DNA of 64,000 nucleotides from Euglena gracilis (Eukaryota > Euglenida > Euglenophyceae > Euglenales): contig CP154957.1 of the NCBI GenBank assembly GCA_039621445.1, positions 11,675,845-11,739,844 on the forward strand. Direction: 5' to 3'. How positions within the stretch are numbered: the stretch's first letter is position 1; each line of letters starts with the position of its first letter. Both the position numbers and the translations under genes were made by a program. The notes below the pieces were generated by a model. It was not told where the DNA came from. It worked only from the letters and a program-made list of their open reading frames with translations, and did no database searches. This document shows, piece by piece, positions 34,787-46,218 of the stretch.

Positions 34787-35598
34787 CTGGGGAGTGCCCC
34801 CCCCCCCGGGGGGGGGCTCAGTCACCAAGTGAATCTATGTCCACCACTAAGGACATCAAAGGGCAGTGATGGGACACAGGGAGGCCGGCTGCAACTCGAG
34901 TCAGGGGTCTGCGGCTGCTCCTCCCGGGTCGCCACCGCTCCGGATGGGCTATGCTGGGAGCTGTCCACTGAGGAAAGGCAGCAACAGGAAGAGGAGATGG
35001 TGCTGAAAATGCACAAGTTTTGTACCAAAAAGAATGGCACAAAGCAAAACCCCAGAAAATTTGGTTTGGGTTTTAGTTTTACAGTTCCAGAAAAGGGAGT
35101 GCTTCGAACATCAAAGGAATCAACAGCAAATTGGCGCAAATCAGGCTTCTCCAAATTTTTGCAACTAATCACACAGAATGATGTTTTCATGATCGCAAGG
35201 ATAACCACGAATAATCAGGATGGTCAGAAATAGGAATCAAGTTCGTCAGCATGAATTAGAAACCCTGCTTAAATATTTGAAAGAATCGAAAATTCTGTGC
35301 AGGTTTTCTTTGTGGCGATTTTTTTTCATTTCTCAGTCAAATTTTATGTCACCCAAGCCTGCCAAAAAGTCCGCCGAAAAAAATTGGTCTCCAGTTAAAT
35401 CCCCCCCCCAAATAACCTGGTTGGGCCCTTGCTCCTGGCAGTGGCTGAATGGCTTGGCAGGGGGGGGGGCAAAAAAAGATGGTTCCAGTAACTTGGCACC
35501 CCCCCCCTTTTAAGGCAAAATTCCTTTACTTTAGGGCCCAAATAACCTGGCGGGGGGGGGGGGGGGCAGGGCCAAAAGTTGGTTCCAATAACCTGGCA

Positions 35599-36338
35599 CA
35601 GGGTTTCCCACAAATTCGTGCCATGAATAATCACGAATCATCATGAACCAGCACGAATTTGGGGATTTTCCAAAATCACGAATAATCACGAATAATCACG
35701 AACAATCGCGAATTCCCACAAACGACCTGGAACAGTTTTTGTTCTCATTGCAGAATGTCTTCTTCTGAGAATGACGCCTCAATCAAGGAGCAATCCTCCT
35801 CAGAAGGGAAATGAGCGTGGAAACGGGGTGGAAATATGACGGCCCAGAAGCGTGCTACTCAGGTACCTTTTGTTACATTTTTGGCTTTTGTGTTAGTGGG
35901 TTGGGCAATGTTCCAAGCTTTTAATCCGAAGTGTGTGGAAGACATTGCCTCAAGCGGCTGTCATGATGTTCTGCAATAGCGAATTTGAGCAGCGCTTCTC
36001 TGTTCACATGTGATCCGACTCTTTCTGCACATACACAGCACACCGTGCAACACAACGCTGCACAGTGCAACACCACACGCTTCGGCAACACCGTCACTCA
36101 TTGGCGACACTTTTTGTCTGCAGCTTTGCTTCAGATTATTGTCCAATCCAGGTGGTCAAAGATTCGTTTTTGATATTTTTTCTGTTGGAGGTGATACACA
36201 AGCAGATGAGATGTGGTTTTCTGAGAAGGTTTAGTGAAAACCCGGGCGATTTTTGGGTAGCACGAATAATCACGAATAATCACGAATAATCACGAATCAG
36301 AATTGAGGGTCCCTAGCACGAATTTGTGGGAAACCCTG
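35599..36338. mobile_element. DNA transposon copy with 23-bp perfect terminal inverted repeats
   Basis: The ends begin CAGGGTTTCCCACAAATTCG and end with its exact complement, identical over 23 bases. Flanks share CCTGGCA (35592-35598 and 36339-36345). AATAATCACG units lie inside both ends (35626-35715, 36261-36300). A frame at 35755 (MSSSENDASIKE, then an in-frame TGA) matches the 16815-17744 copy. It inserted into another repeat (AACCTGGCACCCC...). Confidence 0.88.
35755..35862 (+). pseudogene. Broken first exon of an element-encoded protein
   Basis: MSSSENDASIKEQSSSEGK is followed by TGA, then AWKRGGNMTAQKRATQ in the same frame and a donor CAG|gtacct. The 17203 copy lacks this stop, so the TGA is a later change. 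Confidence 0.55.
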
Positions 36339-38834
36339 CCTGGCACCCCGCCAGGTTATTTGGGGGGGGGATATATTTTTTTACAAAAAAAATAACTTCA
36401 GACGTTCTAGAAAATTGTGTCTTGACCGAAACAAAAAAAATGTTCCCCCCCCCCCACTTAACGTTTGTTCCCCTCAGCCGGCCCAGGGTCAAGATTCGGA
36501 CCCGCCCTTTGACCGGCCTCGAGTGTCCTTTTCCGTGCAGCCCTCCATCCTGCCTGTCCCCTTTTCCCACGCCTCGTTGACGCGTGCAGCCCGGCATCCC
36601 CTCCGCCTCGCTGCTGCCAGCCCCTCCTGCTGGCCATTGGTATATGTATTATGTGTATGTGCATATGTGCATGATTATGTATGTGAATGTGTATATGTGT
36701 ATTCACATGTGTATGTGTGTGTAAATGAAAACAAATCTGTATGTGGATATGTATATGGAGCTATGTCGGTAACCGGGCGTGCGTGTGCAATACCGAAGCA
36801 ATCAAAGGAAAAAATTGCTTTTTAATTCTCCTGGAGTCAACACCAAGTCGTTAAACCGAAGTGACTCTATCCCCAGGGCTGTACAGAAATCCCCGAAACC
36901 CTATGGGTGGTGGGTGGGCGGGGGTGGGGGTCCGACCACCCCCCACCTGGCCTTCCGTATTTCCGGGGCGCTGATTTTAGGCCCGGGGGGGCTCCGAAGG
37001 TCTTTTTCCTTGCGGGGTATTATTGTAGGTGGGGGTCGCCCCCCCCCCGCCCGGGGGGGGGGGGGGGGGGTTGACCACCCCACAAGACCTTTCCATATAG
37101 CCCTCCCATCCCCCAAGGGGGTCCCGCCAGCCAGCAGCCTTTTCCCAGCCCCAGACCCCCCTCCCCTCCCATCGACAAATTTTATTTTTTTGCAGCCCCC
37201 GAAGGACGGCTGGGCGGTAATGTGTTTTTGGTTTTTCGACGTAAAAAAAAATTGTGCCAAAGTGGACGAAAGCGGGTCGGAAAAAAGGCTGGACAGGGCA
37301 AATTTGCGGTCAAAAAAATTGCATAATGGACAGTTTTTGGGGCATTTTTCGATTCTTTTCTTTCCATTTTTTTCTGATTTTTTTTCGATCTTTCGATTTT
37401 TTTGGCGCCTGGATCGACCCCCAGTCAGGCATGCTTCACGGCGATCTCCATGGGGGGGGGGTTCAAGCCAGCAGCCTTTTTCCAGCCAACTCACATTATC
37501 CTGCGCCTGGTCAGCACCCTTCGACATTCTAGATGTAAGAAAACTTTTTCTTTCCCCTTCCCTTGGAAGGGAAAGGAAGGACAGGGAGGTGCATGACGAT
37601 GCTGAAAGGGGCAGGAGCGATAAGAGTCGGTGCAATGGAAGCAACGTTTTTTTTTTGTGTCTTTGCAATTCAGTTGCAAAATGAACAGCAACCGGCAACC
37701 CCGGGTACCTCCCCCCCCCCCGTGCGCTTGCCCCCCCCCCCCCCCGGCGCGTGGCCCCCCTCCTCCTGACATGCAAACTTGGCCCCCCTAAGGTTGACCC
37801 CCTGGCCTTACCTTTAATCATGGCCTGGACCAAGCACCAGGGGGGGGGGGTATGGAAATGGGGTTGCAAAAGGAGTTATGCTGGGTTTGGATATTGTCGC
37901 CATGCGCAGCCGGTGCCGGCCAGCCCACCGTTCGCCAATGTCTGGCGCCGCTCCGATTGCCTGTCTTGCAAAGGGTGGTTGCAACCCGCAGTCATCCTGT
38001 GCTCCCGCCGCAGTGTGAAATTGTGCATAGCCTGACTACACAATTGCTTAACGTGTGTACGCCCCCCCCAGGGGGTGACTGACTGGTTTTGTTTTGTTTT
38101 TTTGCAGTGACTGACTGGTTTTTGGCTCCCCCCCCCTCCCCAGGGGGGGTCGGCCAAGACTGGCCGAAAGTGGCCACCCAGTGCCAAAAGAGCCAGAATT
38201 TTTTTGATTTTTGGTATATAAAAAAAATCTATTTTTGAGCCATTTTTGGGCCGAGTGGCCAAAGTGACCAACCCCCTCCCGGGGGGGCGGGGTGAAGTGG
38301 CTGATTGGTTTTTTGAAAAGTGATTGACTGGCTTTTGAAAAGGAAGGTGGCCCCCCGGGTCGTAAGCAATGGTATGAGGCTGACCAGCTTGGATCAACCC
38401 TTCTCCGTCCCTCCCATTCCCCTGTTCGGAGCCACCTTAGATTGAGCCAGGCCAGGACCACAACACATAATTGTGGCTGCTGTGTGCTAACCCGTGGGGA
38501 ATGAGTTATTTTTCTTACCCACACCATGCATGCCACCATCCAGAAATGTGCTAAACCCCCCCCAATTAGAACGACCCCCCTCTGATAACGACCCCCCCCC
38601 CATTTATACCGACCCATTCGGAGAATTCCACCAGTTTGAGAAATATAACGACCCATGTCAGGAAGCTGCAAGCAAAGCGCGGAAAGACACATGAGCGTTC
38701 GGGCTCGGACGGGTTATTTGAAGTACGAGCAGATAGACCGCTGCTTAGAGGGTGCGGGGAGTGTGGGGAGAGGAGACATGGCTGTAAGGGACACAGAAAA
38801 CTTCAGACACAAGGTCTCAATACCCCGACTTTGG

Positions 38835-38946
38835 GTAACCCCCCCCATTTATAACGACCCCCCATTTATAACGACCCCCTTTGGATTTTCCACCAACTCA
38901 AAAGTCGGATGACGACGGGTCGTTATAAATGGGGGGGGGGGGTTAC
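38835..38946. mobile_element. Compact 112-bp palindromic capped element
   Basis: GTAACCCCCCCCATTTATAA then CGACCC at the left, GGGTCGTTATAAATGGGGGG ending GGTTAC at the right. The arms are inverted, with a direct second ATTTATAACGACC unit in the left arm. A degraded relative is at 38565-38660. Confidence 0.7.
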
Positions 38947-40606
38947 ACACCTAGGAGGGTGTCAGGGTCCCTGTTGGCCAATCTGTCAAGTGACAGAATT
39001 GAACAGGGACCCTGACACCCAAAGGGGGGTACGAAGGTATCATTGTCTGCATTCTCATGCGCACATGCATCCGCCGCAAAAGCAAAGTCGGCCAGCGCTG
39101 ATTTGCGGCGGTTGCCCATTTGAGGGGGGCGGCAAGGCGTCGTTGCATTTGAGCTGCCTTGGTGTTCGGAGGGTGATGCTGAGTGGTTCTGGCCCCGGGA
39201 TGGGTCTGGCCAGGGCTGACACCTAGGCCAAGGATAGGCCTTGATCTTGACTATGGGGAGGGGGTCCAAGAAAATCAAGATTATTAACCCCCCCCGAGAT
39301 TTTCGAGAAATCGAGATTTTTTGAGAAGTTCGAAATTTTTTTGAGATTTTTGGCGGTGTCAAGGTTGTCAAGGTTCAAGACCCAACCTTGCCTGTTGCCC
39401 CCTCCCCCCAACCCGCTCTTCCCGTTTTTTGCCAGGGGTGCGATATTCAGGCAATAATTCGCCTTCGGGGCCTTGGAAGGCCTTTGGAATGCTGTATGGT
39501 CATACCTCCAAAGCCCAATTCAAAGGTGCATGCAGGGCTGTGTTAACATACAGCAAGGACCTCGTAAGCGTGAGGGTTTTGGGTGGAGGGGGTGGTGTGG
39601 AAATGGGGTTTTTCAAGATGGAATCTAGGGTTTAGGTTGAAGGGTTAGGATAAGGTTCAGGTTGGGGTGAAATTTAAGATCAGGCAAAAAAATCACGCGT
39701 GAAAAATCAAAAGAAATCAAACAGTAAATTTGAGGAGTATTGATTTGCGTTTTTTTGTGTTTTTTTTGCGTCACATTTTTTGAGGGTCCATCATGTTGCC
39801 CCCCCCCCCGGTTTTCAACAAACTAAAAAAAAAAACGGTGCAAAAAACTTTGACAATAAAAACAGAATTTTGAATTTGATGAGTTTTTTGCTGTCCGTAA
39901 TCCACACCGTCCTCACTCAATGCACTTAATGATCGGTCTGTTGTCCTGGGCTGGATGGGTCAAACAGGGAGCCCAAGAAGACCCGGCCCCCTGTCCTCAC
40001 CCCAACCCTGCCATCCCCCTTCCTACGCCTTCCCCCAACACCTGGTGGGGGGTGGACTCCCTCTTCCACCAGAGGATCGGGGGGGGGGGGCAAATGGCAT
40101 TTCTGGCATTTTCATATGCCATATAGGTGTATATATGTATATATGTATATATGTATATATATATATATATATATGTATATGTATATATATGAGCCATATG
40201 TATGCCATATGGCATCTGGCATTTGTCGAGGAAGTGATGGGGACATTCTGGCCCTCCTTTGCCCATCCTCAACCTCTGGTTGGCTTGTGGTGGGTTCGCG
40301 CCTGCGTCGAGGGGTTGGACAGGGGCCGTTTCAGTTTGGATGGCCCGCCGTCCCGGGTGGCTCCGCAGTGGGGGCCGTGTTCGCGGCTGTCACCTCTCGA
40401 CTATATTTACTGCCCTCGATGGGGGTCCCGCTGTGCGCAGCGCTAATAACGTTTGAATGAATCAACTTTTGAATCCCTCAGAGCTTTGAATTCACCCTTC
40501 TGCACTCGAGATCATTGGCTTTCCTTGGAAGGGAAGGGGAGTTGAGTTGCTTTGTGACCTTGTCATTTTGGGCCCTTAAAATTTTGCCCTGTGGGCTTCG
40601 CTTAAA

Positions 40607-41025
40607 CCCCCCCCCCAAATATAAAACCCCCCCCAAATACAAAACCCCCCCCAAATATAAAACCCCCCCTGAGGACCTCGAAATCCCGCCCAAATATAAA
40701 ACCCCCCCTCCGGCGCGAAGCGCCGGAAGGAAAAATTTTCGACAAAATATCTCCCAAAATTGTCATTTTTGGCAGATTTGGGAACAATTTTTACCAAAAA
40801 CATGTAAAAATTGCTCCTTCGCCCGAAAAATGAACTTTTTGGACCCCCAAGGGTGGGCGTATTTGTTATTTTGGTCCAAAAAAGTGACTACTGGAGCCCA
40901 CCGGGAAGTTGATTTTTCCGACCGATTATAAAACCCCCCCCAAATATAAAACCCCCCCTCGGGGTCTTGAAATTTCCGCCCAATTATAAAACCGGGGGGG
41001 TTTTATATTTGGGGGGGGGGTTTAC
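40607..41025. mobile_element. AAATATAAAACC-type poly-C/G-capped element
   Basis: Left: three or more units of CCCCCCCAAATATAAAA. Right: GGGGGTTTTATATTTGGGGG. Internal hairpin CCGGCGCGAAGCGCCGG at 40710-40726, and inner inverted copies CCCAAATATAAAACCCCCC near 40935. No coding content. Confidence 0.72.
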
Positions 41026-42604
41026 CTGTTAAAGTGGCTCCAAACACGCTTGTAAGAAATATTTCGACTGGTTTCCCTCCCTTCAGGCCATTACCTACAT
41101 TCAGGCTTACATTCCAAACACTTGTCCAGAGCCACTCCATTGTCTCCATCGCCAACTAAGCGACGGAGAACGGGAGGGCATTCTGGAGGACCCTGGGAGC
41201 AGGGATCGATACAAGGGCAGGTGGGGGGTTAGACACCCCTCTGCTCCAGGAGAGGGGGGTCTAAATTTCCCCCAGCCCCCAGGGTCAAACTTGAGGCGCA
41301 GTGCTGGAAAGTCGTCGCACGGGATTGTAAACACCCTTCCCAAATAATAACCCCCCAAATAATAACCCCCCAAATGATATACCCCCTGAGGACCGATTTT
41401 CGGCCACCCAAAAAAATAACCTCCCCCTCTGGCAGAAAACGTCTGAATTTGTCAAATGCCTGATTCCCCGGCAAAAGGCGGCAATCAAATCATATCGACA
41501 ATGCACAAGAGTCAGTGGAAGCAGAATGTGCAAATGAGATCACTCAAGCAGAAGAAAAAAAAACACAGGCAGAGATGTTCCTGCACCGCACGTACTCAAA
41601 GTTTCGTAGCTGTTCTGCGAGACATCTGGCACTGCGCATCTCCAACGTACTCTATTCTTGTTTCATTCATCAATTACGCCATTCGCCCCCTGCAAGGTTT
41701 CAGAAATCCAATTTGGAACAATGGAGTGGATAAAATCCAAATTGGAAAGATCATTCATTTCTAAGGTTCTTTTGAAAGTTGAAATTAAAATTAAGTTGAA
41801 ATCAGTTTTCAGGCAGCAAAGGCACCCAAATGTGTTTTCCACAGTTGTATTTGATAGAAACCTTGCTGGGAGTGCTGGTGGTTTGTACATTTTCGACATG
41901 GTGGAGGCGACCAAGGCGCTGTTGCTGCTCTCGTCAGCCACCTGAATACCCCGAAACCTGGGGCCCGTCGCAGCCTTCCCCTCTGCTTTGCATGGTATAT
42001 ACCTCCCCCCTCCTCCTGGGCGTTTGGTCCCCCTTCTCCTTACATGCAAAGTTGGGCCCCTGAAATTTGCCTTCGGCTTTAAATTGTGATCTTGGCCTCT
42101 ATTTACAAGGTTTTTGACCTATTTTGCGCATGACCTGCCAAAGTCTTCAACATGCAAACTTGCCCCCCCCCCTGGCCTTACCTCCAATCATGCTGGACGG
42201 TAATCGGCAGCCTCTGAGCTTGACGCCCCCCCCCCCGCTGCCCCTGGGGGTCGGTAAAAAAAAACGCTCTGTCTCTCTGGCATCACGCCCCCCCCCCAAT
42301 CCAAGGCTGTCATGGGGGCCCCGTGCAGGAGCGCGCCTGACGTCCCTGACCCGACCCCCTAACCCTCGCCCATTCGCACTCCCACCCGGTGTGGCGGTGT
42401 TGCCGGTGGGGGAGACGGCGCGATGGAGTTCGCAGTCCGGGTGCTGTCGACAAACTGGTGTCGCACCCACTTCCTCCAGCAGGCTGTTTTCTGGGGTGGA
42501 TGAACGTGCCCTGGTTGCAAGGTCTGGTTGCTCATGTTGCTCATGGTCGTGCTTTCGTTTTGCAATGGGTCTGCGTGTTTTCATTATTGTCAGTTTATTT
42601 ATTA

Positions 42605-42690
42605 TTTTAATTTTATTTGTTGTTGCTGCTGCTGTTGCTGTGTTGTTGTTGCTGCTGCTGCTGTTGTTGTTGTTGTTGTTGTCATTTATG
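42605..42690. repeat. (TTG/CTG)n microsatellite
   Basis: Alternating TTG, CTG and TGT trinucleotides, ending just before the element at 42713. Confidence 0.85.
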
Positions 42691-42712
42691 GCCAGTCCCC
42701 CCCCCCCAGGAC

Positions 42713-43775
42713 CAGGCACCTATGGCCGACCAGGGCCGACCAGGGCCGACCAGGGCCGACCAGGGCCGACCAGGGCCGATTATGATTTTCAGGACCCCGT
42801 AGGTGGGGTTCCGACCAGGGCCGACCAGGGCCGACCAGGGCCGACCAGGGCCGACTTGCATGTGATTGGCCGACCGAAGGGGAATGGATGAAGGAATTCG
42901 GCAGCTTTCCCTCTGGACCAAGCACCTCTGATGATGCTGGGCGGTTCTGGGCGATGCAGGACGATGCTGGCCCGGGAGCATCGACCGCGGGTTACCGCGG
43001 GTTTCAGGACTGTCATAGGTGGGTTTCCGACCGCAGCCGACCGCAGCCGACCGCAGCCGACCGCGCAACTTTTTTCTGATTGATGTCATTTTTTCAGTGA
43101 GAATGAGGAATTTTATCCCAGATTTTGAGGTTTTTCTGGCTCGTCTGGCTCATGTTGTCACTTTTGGCTACTTTTGGCCGCTTTTGGCCATTTTAGGTCG
43201 CTTTTGTCCCCTTTTGGCCCATTTGTCACCATAATTCACCAATTTTGACCTATTTTGACCATTTTTGGCCACTTTTTGCGCACTGCTTGTAATTTTGGGC
43301 CATTTTGTCCTGCTCTGGGGCCATTTTTGACCATTTAAAGCCATTTTCGACCTTTTTTTTTGTTATTCTGCCCATTTTTTTGGTCTCTTTTTGGTCCAAT
43401 TTGACCATTTTTGAGCATTTTGTGCCAGCATATTGTATATTTTGAAGAACTCAACCCATTTTTGGATAATTTCCCCACAAATCTCCAGTTTTACACCCAT
43501 TTTGGCCATTACGGATCAGTTTTTGCTAACTTGGGGGCCATTTGTCACTGATTTGGCAAATATTGGGCTAATTTGGGTCAATATGAGCATATTTTATGGC
43601 ATTTTGGCCATTTTACGCCCTTTTGGTAATTTTGGGTCATTTTTCACAATCTTTTTTTTCTGTGACGGTACCCCCACCTATGGCCGACTATTTGCCGACC
43701 AGGGCCGACCAGGGCCGACCAGGGCCGACCAGGGCCGACCAGAGCACCAAAATGGGAAGTGACCATAGGTGCCTG
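42713..43775. mobile_element. 1.06-kb non-autonomous element with perfect 8-bp duplication
   Basis: Ends are CAGGCACCTATGG and CCATAGGTGCCTG. Both flanks read CCCAGGAC (42705-42712 and 43776-43783). Ten-base units GGGCCGACCA are tandem inside both ends (42729-42850, 43692-43742), as expected of transposase-binding sites. The interior shares CACTGATTTGGCAAATATTG with 33098-34786 and 62718-63547. No protein seen. Confidence 0.88.
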
Positions 43776-43999
43776 CCCAGGACCCTGTCCTGGGGGGTCC
43801 TGGGGAGGTCCTGGGGGGTCCCGCAATCCTTGGCAAAATTTTTGCACCACAACAAGATGAGGTTATTTTGAAGACCGGGGAGGGGGGGTCCGGGGGGGGG
43901 GGCGGTAGCCCCCCCCCCCAGTAGCGGGCGCCCGGAACTCCACGGTCAGTGGGTCCTGTGGGTACCGCCCCCCCGGTGGTCCTGGGGGGGGGGGGGAAC

Positions 44000-44110
44000 T
44001 GGCCATGACTCGTTGTTGTTGTTGTTGTTGTTGTTGTTGCTTGTTGGTGGTGGTGGTGGTGGTGGTGATGGTGGTGGTGGTGGTGGTGGTGTTGTTGTTG
44101 TTGTTGTTTT
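44000..44110. repeat. (GTT/GGT)n microsatellite
   Basis: Trinucleotide run that switches from GTT to GGT and back to GTT. Confidence 0.9.
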
Positions 44111-44702
44111 GCGGGGCTTGTACTCAACCATGATTCAGAGGAAAGCGTGGTTTGATACCAAAGGCAGCTTGTTCCTGTCCGGTTTACCTTGCAGAGGCAT
44201 TGGCACTGGGGCACCGCCACACACCAAGCAGGTTTCTGTGGGATAGGGTATTTCAATTTTTTGGTCGCCAGTGATCTGTGACACCCCCAGCTCACGAAAA
44301 AGAAGAATGATTCTCGGTCTGGAAATATTTTGGGAGATTTTATGATAAACACATGGGAATATCTTGGGCACCCCACGAGCAACAACCACAAAAAAAAACA
44401 TTGGAGTTGAACTAACAGCAACTCATTGCGCAATGGCCAAACAAACTAAAGAATGTGTCAACGGAGTGCACCAAAACCTCAAATGAAACCCAAGGGACAA
44501 AATAGTTGCAGGACAACCCATATTACGTTGCGATTAAGTGGTGCTGAATTTGTCTGAACGAATATTACCCATTTCCATTTCCCCTATTCAGTGTACCATT
44601 TTGCCAAAAATCCTCCCACCGATTTTTGGAAGTTGGAAAGTGACCCTTGTGGCACTGACATGACTCTATTGGGGTTTGTTTTTTGATGAAATGGAGTAGT
44701 AA

Positions 44703-45145
44703 CCCCCCCCCCAAAATAAGACCTGGGTCTTATTTTTGGGTCCGTTGCTGGAAACCTCCAGGGGGGGGGGTCTTATTTTGGGGGGGTCTTATTTTTGGAT
44801 TTTTTCTTGACCGACACAGCCCGAAAAAAGGTCATTTTTCAGATTCCCAAAAGCATCAAAAATTTTCCTTCGGCGCTTCGCGACATGTGTAAGGTGTAAG
44901 TTGACATTTAGCTGTTTTTTTTGCACCCCAAAAATCAGAAATTTTTTTGAAATGTCATCATTTTTGTGTGTGAAATTGAGGTTTTTGGTAATTTTTCAGG
45001 GAAAATTTTCACCATCTCCGGCGCTTCGCGCTGTCAGGGGGGTCTTATTTTGGGGGGGGGTCTTTGGATTTTGCTCGATCGGCCCAGGGGGGGGGGTCTT
45101 ATTTTGGGGGGGGGTATTTTGGGGGGGTCTCGTTTGGGGGGGGGG
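44703..45145. mobile_element. AATAAGACC-type capped element with 6-bp duplication
   Basis: Begins CCCCCCCCCCAAAATAAGAC and ends in a G-run after GGTCTCGTTTGGG. Both flanks read TAGTAA (44697-44702 and 45146-45151). Internal modules GGGTCCGTTGCTGGAAACCT, CTTCGGCGCTTCGCGAC and GCTCGATCGGCCC are shared with 24566-24990. It is the only capped family for which I can define a duplication. Confidence 0.78.
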
Positions 45146-45649
45146 TAGTAATAGTATGACAAAGAGAGTCCTCCCACCAACCCCCGACATAGTTTCCAAG
45201 GTGACGACGGTTATCCAAAAAGGTGTTGACTGGTTTCGCAAGTGAGAAGTGAATCCCCCCCCCAAAGGCCCGCAGGTAATGGAAAGTTTTTCAGGCTTCT
45301 AGCCCAGTTCTCATTTATAAGGCAGCTAAAGCAAGCCATCATGGTCTCAGCAATGATGATACACCCCCCCGTCCTTGACATGGCTGGTCTCCCATATCAG
45401 CCGCATTTTTCCCTTACCCAAAATGCCATTTTCTTTATGGTACAGCGCACATGACACGGCGTGCCCATGACACCCCCCCCCCCCGTGTCAACCGCATTTT
45501 CCCCGTACTTTGGCACGTCAAGGACAAGGGGTATTAGGCCGCACAAGAAGCCTGCCGCTCGGCTTTCCCTTCCATCCGTTACCTGCCTTGACCCCCGCTC
45601 CGCCCCGCCTCCCCAGGTCTCCGACGCAATCACAACCAGACCACTCCTC

Positions 45650-45785
45650 AGTGTGTATCGGCAAAAAAAATTTGTGTATCGCCAAAAAAATGTTGTGTTC
45701 CTCTGTGTATCACCATAAAAAAATTTGTGTTCCCTTGTGTATCGCCAAAAGAGAATTTGTGTATTCCTGTGTATCTTGGATACAC
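45650..45785. repeat. TTGTGTATCGCCAAAAAAA tandem repeat
   Basis: About seven degenerate units of a 20- to 30-base sequence, alternating TGTGTATCGCCAAAA and TTGTGTTCC(C/T)TGTG. Confidence 0.8.
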
Positions 45786-46218
45786 ACTAGGGTGGTCTGA
45801 TCACAACACACGACCGGTCCCCCCCGCTGGAGCCCACGCAGCGTGGCGCCGCCCGCTCCCACTAATGAGGGGCCCCTCACGCACGCCGCCTGCGCGCCAG
45901 CCTCACCCGCCGCGTTGTCCTCGCTGCGGCATTTGCGTCTTGTGCCCCGTCCCACAAACGTCGCCGACCGCTGCGTGAGTGTCAAATTCAGCATGGTCAC
46001 CTTGACCACCATTTTTTGAGCTTTTTTTGAACTTCGTACATTCCCCGACGTGGGGGCGGGTCATACGTGCCCCCTGACCTACAACCCCCGACCGGGGTGG
46101 TCGGTAAATCGGGGGGGGGGGTATATACCTTCCTCTATCCTGCCCTCTTTCTTGACCGTCCCGACCTGCTGCCCCACCACCTCCAGGCATCCTCCCCCCC
46201 CCCACGTCAGGGCCCACG

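Larger units (their letters stand above)
36339..42712. other. Stretch without a supported gene; repeats and poly-C/G blocks
   Basis: G/C-run blocks at 36900-37180 and 37440-37780, a CAATTGCTTA element (38041-38370), palindromic capped elements (38835-38946, 40607-41025), a (TA/TG) run (40125-40195), and capped fragments at 41330-41450. GC-rich open patches at 36480-36640, 37912-38035, 40300-40457 and 42390-42490 could hide exons, but I cannot tie any to a family. Confidence 0.4.

Noticed and set aside
36779-37869. Long frames on both strands over 36.8-37.9 kb
   Set aside because: They run through G and C homopolymer blocks, and neither strand shows a recognisable domain or plausible splice pattern.
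45618-45650. Short open segment VSDAITTRPLLS after a good acceptor, upstream of the PDI start
   Set aside because: Too short to identify. It runs straight into a tandem repeat and no partner exon was found.
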